A DNA stretch of 7,488 nucleotides from Spirochaetia bacterium (GTDB taxonomy: Bacteria > Spirochaetota > Spirochaetia > Treponematales > Breznakiellaceae), in contig BNVA01000100.1 of NCBI GenBank assembly GCA_025997755.1, forward strand, positions 1-7,488, written 5' to 3'. The translations under genes and the position numbers were made by a program. The notes beneath the pieces were generated by a model, which did not search any database, was not told where the DNA came from, and saw nothing but the letters and a program-made list of their open reading frames with translations. This document shows, piece after piece, positions 5,858 through 7,488 of the stretch (positions within the stretch are counted from its first letter, which is position 1; each line of letters opens with the position of its first letter).

Positions 5858-6593
5858 AAAAGAGTGGAATGATTTTAACGATTGCAGGTGTCGATTCAAA
5901 CAGTTTGTGGAAGAAACCGGCGCAAAGAATCCGCAGATTAAACAATTACAAAACAAACTTATCGCAGCGCGGGACGGACCAAAATACGAAATTGTCTATC
6001 CTGTTGTTTACAATACTGCGTTAGACGACGTAAAACAGAATGATGATATAAAGTTAATTCTTGTAGGCGACAATCCGGGACGGCGTGAACAGGAGAGTGG
6101 ACGTTACCTTGTGGGACCATCCGGCAAAATTGCCGAAAACTTTTTTAGGAATAACCCTGAACTGGGAATCGACTTTAGGAAGAATGTTATTATATTAAAT
6201 AAAACGCCTATACATACGCCGCGCACCATTGAGTTAAAAGAACTAAAATACCCCAAAAATGGCACAGAAAAAAACATGGAAAAAATTATTTGTGATACGC
6301 AGATTTTTATGGCAGATATGCTGTGCGGTTTTTTCAAGGCGGCGAAAGCTGATATTTGGATTATCGGTTATTCCGAGATGAAAGCTAACGGCGTATTTTC
6401 CATTTACACGGAACGTCTAAAAGCACTGATTGCGAATAACGAGATCGAAAAACAAGAAGTGTTTATATTCAGGCATTTTTCTATGAATCAATTTACAATA
6501 GATCTAAAAAAACAAATCCTGCCTCAGGAAGCCATCACGGCGGCGCTTAAACGTATAGGCGGGACTTACCGGAAAAAAACATTGGGTTTGTAG
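5850..6593 (+). CDS. Uracil-DNA-glycosylase-superfamily protein, atypical
   Basis: A 247-residue protein with glycosylase-like landmarks. Motif 1 is VGDNPGRRE with GRYLVGPSGK (72-93), comparable to the GxxPG-xxE-xxGxxFVGxxG signature of family 4/5 enzymes. NVIILNKTP (112-120) matches the strand that carries the N-(K/R)-x-P segment. FRHFSMNQF (207-215) sits where the HPS-type motif 2 is expected. The four cysteines that bind the 4Fe-4S cluster in family 4 are not there (only C12, C14, C148 and C159). The residue after GD is Asn, as in the GxNPG motifs of the MUG and SMUG families, so base excision is possible but unproven. The start overlaps the tatD end by 8 bases and has no Shine-Dalgarno. 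TatD nuclease beside a glycosylase-like protein hints at DNA repair, but this is inference. I do not recognise a named gene. Confidence 0.8.
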   Translation: MNKKEWNDFNDCRCRFKQFVEETGAKNPQIKQLQNKLIAARDGPKYEIVYPVVYNTALDDVKQNDDIKLILVGDNPGRREQESGRYLVGPSGKIAENFFRNNPELGIDFRKNVIILNKTPIHTPRTIELKELKYPKNGTEKNMEKIICDTQIFMADMLCGFFKAAKADIWIIGYSEMKANGVFSIYTERLKALIANNEIEKQEVFIFRHFSMNQFTIDLKKQILPQEAITAALKRIGGTYRKKTLGL

Positions 6594-6609
6594 CAATTTG
6601 TGTTGAAGT

Positions 6610-6696
6610 GTGATACACTGGCAAACAGGTCATGATAGAAGCGATAAAAGCACACTAAATAAATACGGATTCGAAGTATTAGTTTACGAGATTTAA
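6610..6696 (+). pseudogene. Possible C-terminal gene remnant between convergent genes
   Basis: A 28-codon frame from GTG to TAA whose end (LNKYGFEVLVYEI, stop) reads like a natural protein tail. It overlaps the 3' end of the SGNH gene in antisense, has no Shine-Dalgarno, and a TGA closes the frame just upstream at 6604-6606. It may be the stump of a gene cut away when the SGNH gene arrived, a tiny real protein, or chance. The rest of the gap (6594-6678) holds only a 5-bp stem palindrome at 6607-6619 without a T-run. Confidence 0.2.
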
Positions 6697-7356
6697 GAAT
6701 GTTTCTGTTATAATTTTTTGACCTTCTGAATTTGGGTGTATTCCATCTTCGCATAATAAATCATCCACGTGAAAATTATTTAAAAAGGCTCCTCTAATAT
6801 CTACTAACAATGTATGTGTTTCATACGCAATACGCTCAATCGCTCTGGAATACTTCTCCTGAAAACGATAAATCGTATTTACTGTTCCCAGCCATTTTAA
6901 AATATTTTCCTTGTTAAGATCTTTACAAAACCAATCAAAAAATTTTTGAGGTTCCAACGGCGGCAGTGTAGCAATTATTGGTTCAACACCTTTCTCTTTT
7001 AATATATTTATCATTTTATGATATGTATTAACAAATAAATCCAGTGGTGTATTTGGAAAATGTTTATCATAAGGTCTTTCCGATATTTCTTTCCAGTTAA
7101 AGTCACAATCGTTTCCCCCATATTCTAATACACAAATATTAAAAGAGCGTTTTTCCAAACGTTTTTGCAGCATTACATTTCCCTTGATTATCGTACATCC
7201 AAACATGGAAAAATTATCAATATAGACTGAATGCTTGTTTCCGATTTTTTCAAGGTCGATACAATTCTTTACTCCATACCGTTTTGTTTCCGGATCTAAC
7301 TGAATCCCCTTTAATATAGAGTCCCCAAAAACCGCTGCCTTTCTTATCATGTTCAT
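6679..7356 (-). CDS. SGNH/GDSL-family hydrolase
   Basis: A 225-residue esterase or lipase-like hydrolase of the SGNH fold. Block I is VFGDSILKG (9-17, nucleophile Ser13), block II MFGCTI has Gly53, block III EYGGNDCD (78-85) supplies Asn82, and block V EDGIHPNSEG (203-212) supplies Asp204 and His207. All catalytic positions are present. No signal peptide or membrane segment is visible, so it is probably cytoplasmic, and the substrate cannot be predicted. The two starts (7356, 7350) are both downstream of AGGAG; 7356 is preferred. The gene is visibly richer in A and T than its neighbours and resembles proteins common in gut Firmicutes, which suggests lateral acquisition. It converges on the glycosylase-like gene and diverges from the frame at 7462. 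Confidence 0.88.
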   Translation of the reverse strand: MNMIRKAAVFGDSILKGIQLDPETKRYGVKNCIDLEKIGNKHSVYIDNFSMFGCTIIKGNVMLQKRLEKRSFNICVLEYGGNDCDFNWKEISERPYDKHFPNTPLDLFVNTYHKMINILKEKGVEPIIATLPPLEPQKFFDWFCKDLNKENILKWLGTVNTIYRFQEKYSRAIERIAYETHTLLVDIRGAFLNNFHVDDLLCEDGIHPNSEGQKIITETFLNLVN

Positions 7357-7367
7357 TATTTGTGATA

Positions 7368-7372
7368 CTCCT
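7368..7372 (-). promoter_or_regulatory. Shine-Dalgarno of the SGNH hydrolase gene
   Basis: AGGAG on the minus strand, 11 bases before the ATG at 7356, slightly longer than ideal. An internal ATG at 7350 would be 17 bases away, so 7356 is the better start. Confidence 0.6.
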
Positions 7373-7388
7373 ATATGTTGGACACAGG

Positions 7389-7394
7389 ACTATA
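7389..7394 (-). promoter_or_regulatory. Candidate -10 element for the SGNH hydrolase gene
   Basis: TATAGT preceded by TG on the minus strand; predicted start about 7382 and leader about 26 bases. No good -35 at 17 bases (a TTGGCA lies too close, with 13 bases between). Weak, and read by eye only. Confidence 0.3.
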
Positions 7395-7435
7395 CAGAAA
7401 GTTGCTATGCCAACCGGTAAATTAGGCAAAATTCA

Positions 7436-7453
7436 ATTATAATTTGTTATATT
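7436..7453 (+). promoter_or_regulatory. AT-rich start region with candidate -10 elements for the right-edge gene
   Basis: TATAAT (7438-7443) and TATATT (7448-7453) both precede the ATG at 7462. The second would start transcription at about 7460, again nearly leaderless. ATTATAAT at 7436-7443 reads TATAAT on both strands, so it could also fire towards the SGNH gene. No convincing -35 is seen, and chance is possible in such AT-rich DNA. Confidence 0.3.
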
Positions 7454-7461
7454 TTAATATT

Positions 7462-7488
7462 ATGAAATACGAAAATCTTACAATAAAG
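7462..7488 (+). CDS. Start of an unidentified gene, cut by the window edge
   Basis: ATG followed by eight sense codons (MKYENLTIK) that run off the end. It has an AT-rich promoter-like region upstream, no Shine-Dalgarno and a divergent neighbour, all in line with a gene start, but nine residues cannot identify a family. Confidence 0.4.

Noticed and set aside
6607..6619. Palindrome AGTGT-GAT-ACACT considered as a terminator after the glycosylase-like gene
   Set aside because: The stem is only 5 bp with a 3-base loop and no T-run follows on either strand. It might be a protein site, but a single short copy is not enough.
6566..6754. Minus-strand 62-codon frame overlapping both convergent gene ends
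   Set aside because: It lies in another frame of the SGNH gene and antisense to the glycosylase-like end; basic, without motif or ribosome site.

Overview
The window looks like a piece of a host-associated spirochaete genome, most like a Treponema of an animal or insect gut. This is an inference from the style of the ParE protein, the housekeeping gene set and the mixed composition; no rRNA or other marker is present, so other anaerobic gut phyla remain possible. Gene density is high, with gaps of 0 to about 105 bases.

Layout. Bases 1-119 are a perfect reverse-complement copy of 272-390, inside ilvH. This breaks the acetolactate synthase small-subunit gene and is most simply an amplification or assembly chimera at a contig edge. 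From 3756 leftwards on the minus strand lies a probable operon: parE (topoisomerase IV subunit B), a nicotinate phosphoribosyltransferase gene starting directly after the parE stop, and ilvH 21 bases further on. From 3772 rightwards on the plus strand come miaA (tRNA A37 dimethylallyltransferase), a 73-residue antitoxin-like protein with no visible toxin partner, a TatD-family metal-dependent hydrolase, and an uncharacterised uracil-DNA-glycosylase-superfamily protein overlapping the tatD end by 8 bases. An AT-richer, minus-strand SGNH/GDSL hydrolase gene (7356-6679) converges on these and looks like a later acquisition. A new plus-strand reading frame begins at 7462 and runs off the right edge.

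The most interesting signal is in the gene starts. parE and miaA diverge across only 15 bases. Each lacks a Shine-Dalgarno sequence, and each has a -35/-10 pair with 17-base spacing whose predicted transcription start falls on its own start codon. The two -10 hexamers overlap by five bases on opposite strands, so one short symmetric element appears to drive two leaderless mRNAs. tatD and the glycosylase-like gene show the same arrangement (-10 hexamer ending 7-8 bases before ATG, no Shine-Dalgarno). Operon-internal genes (the NAPRTase gene, ilvH), the small antitoxin-like gene and the SGNH gene carry Shine-Dalgarno sequences. I see no CRISPR array, tRNA, rRNA, insertion sequence, riboswitch or convincing intrinsic terminator, and no clearly new multi-gene system.
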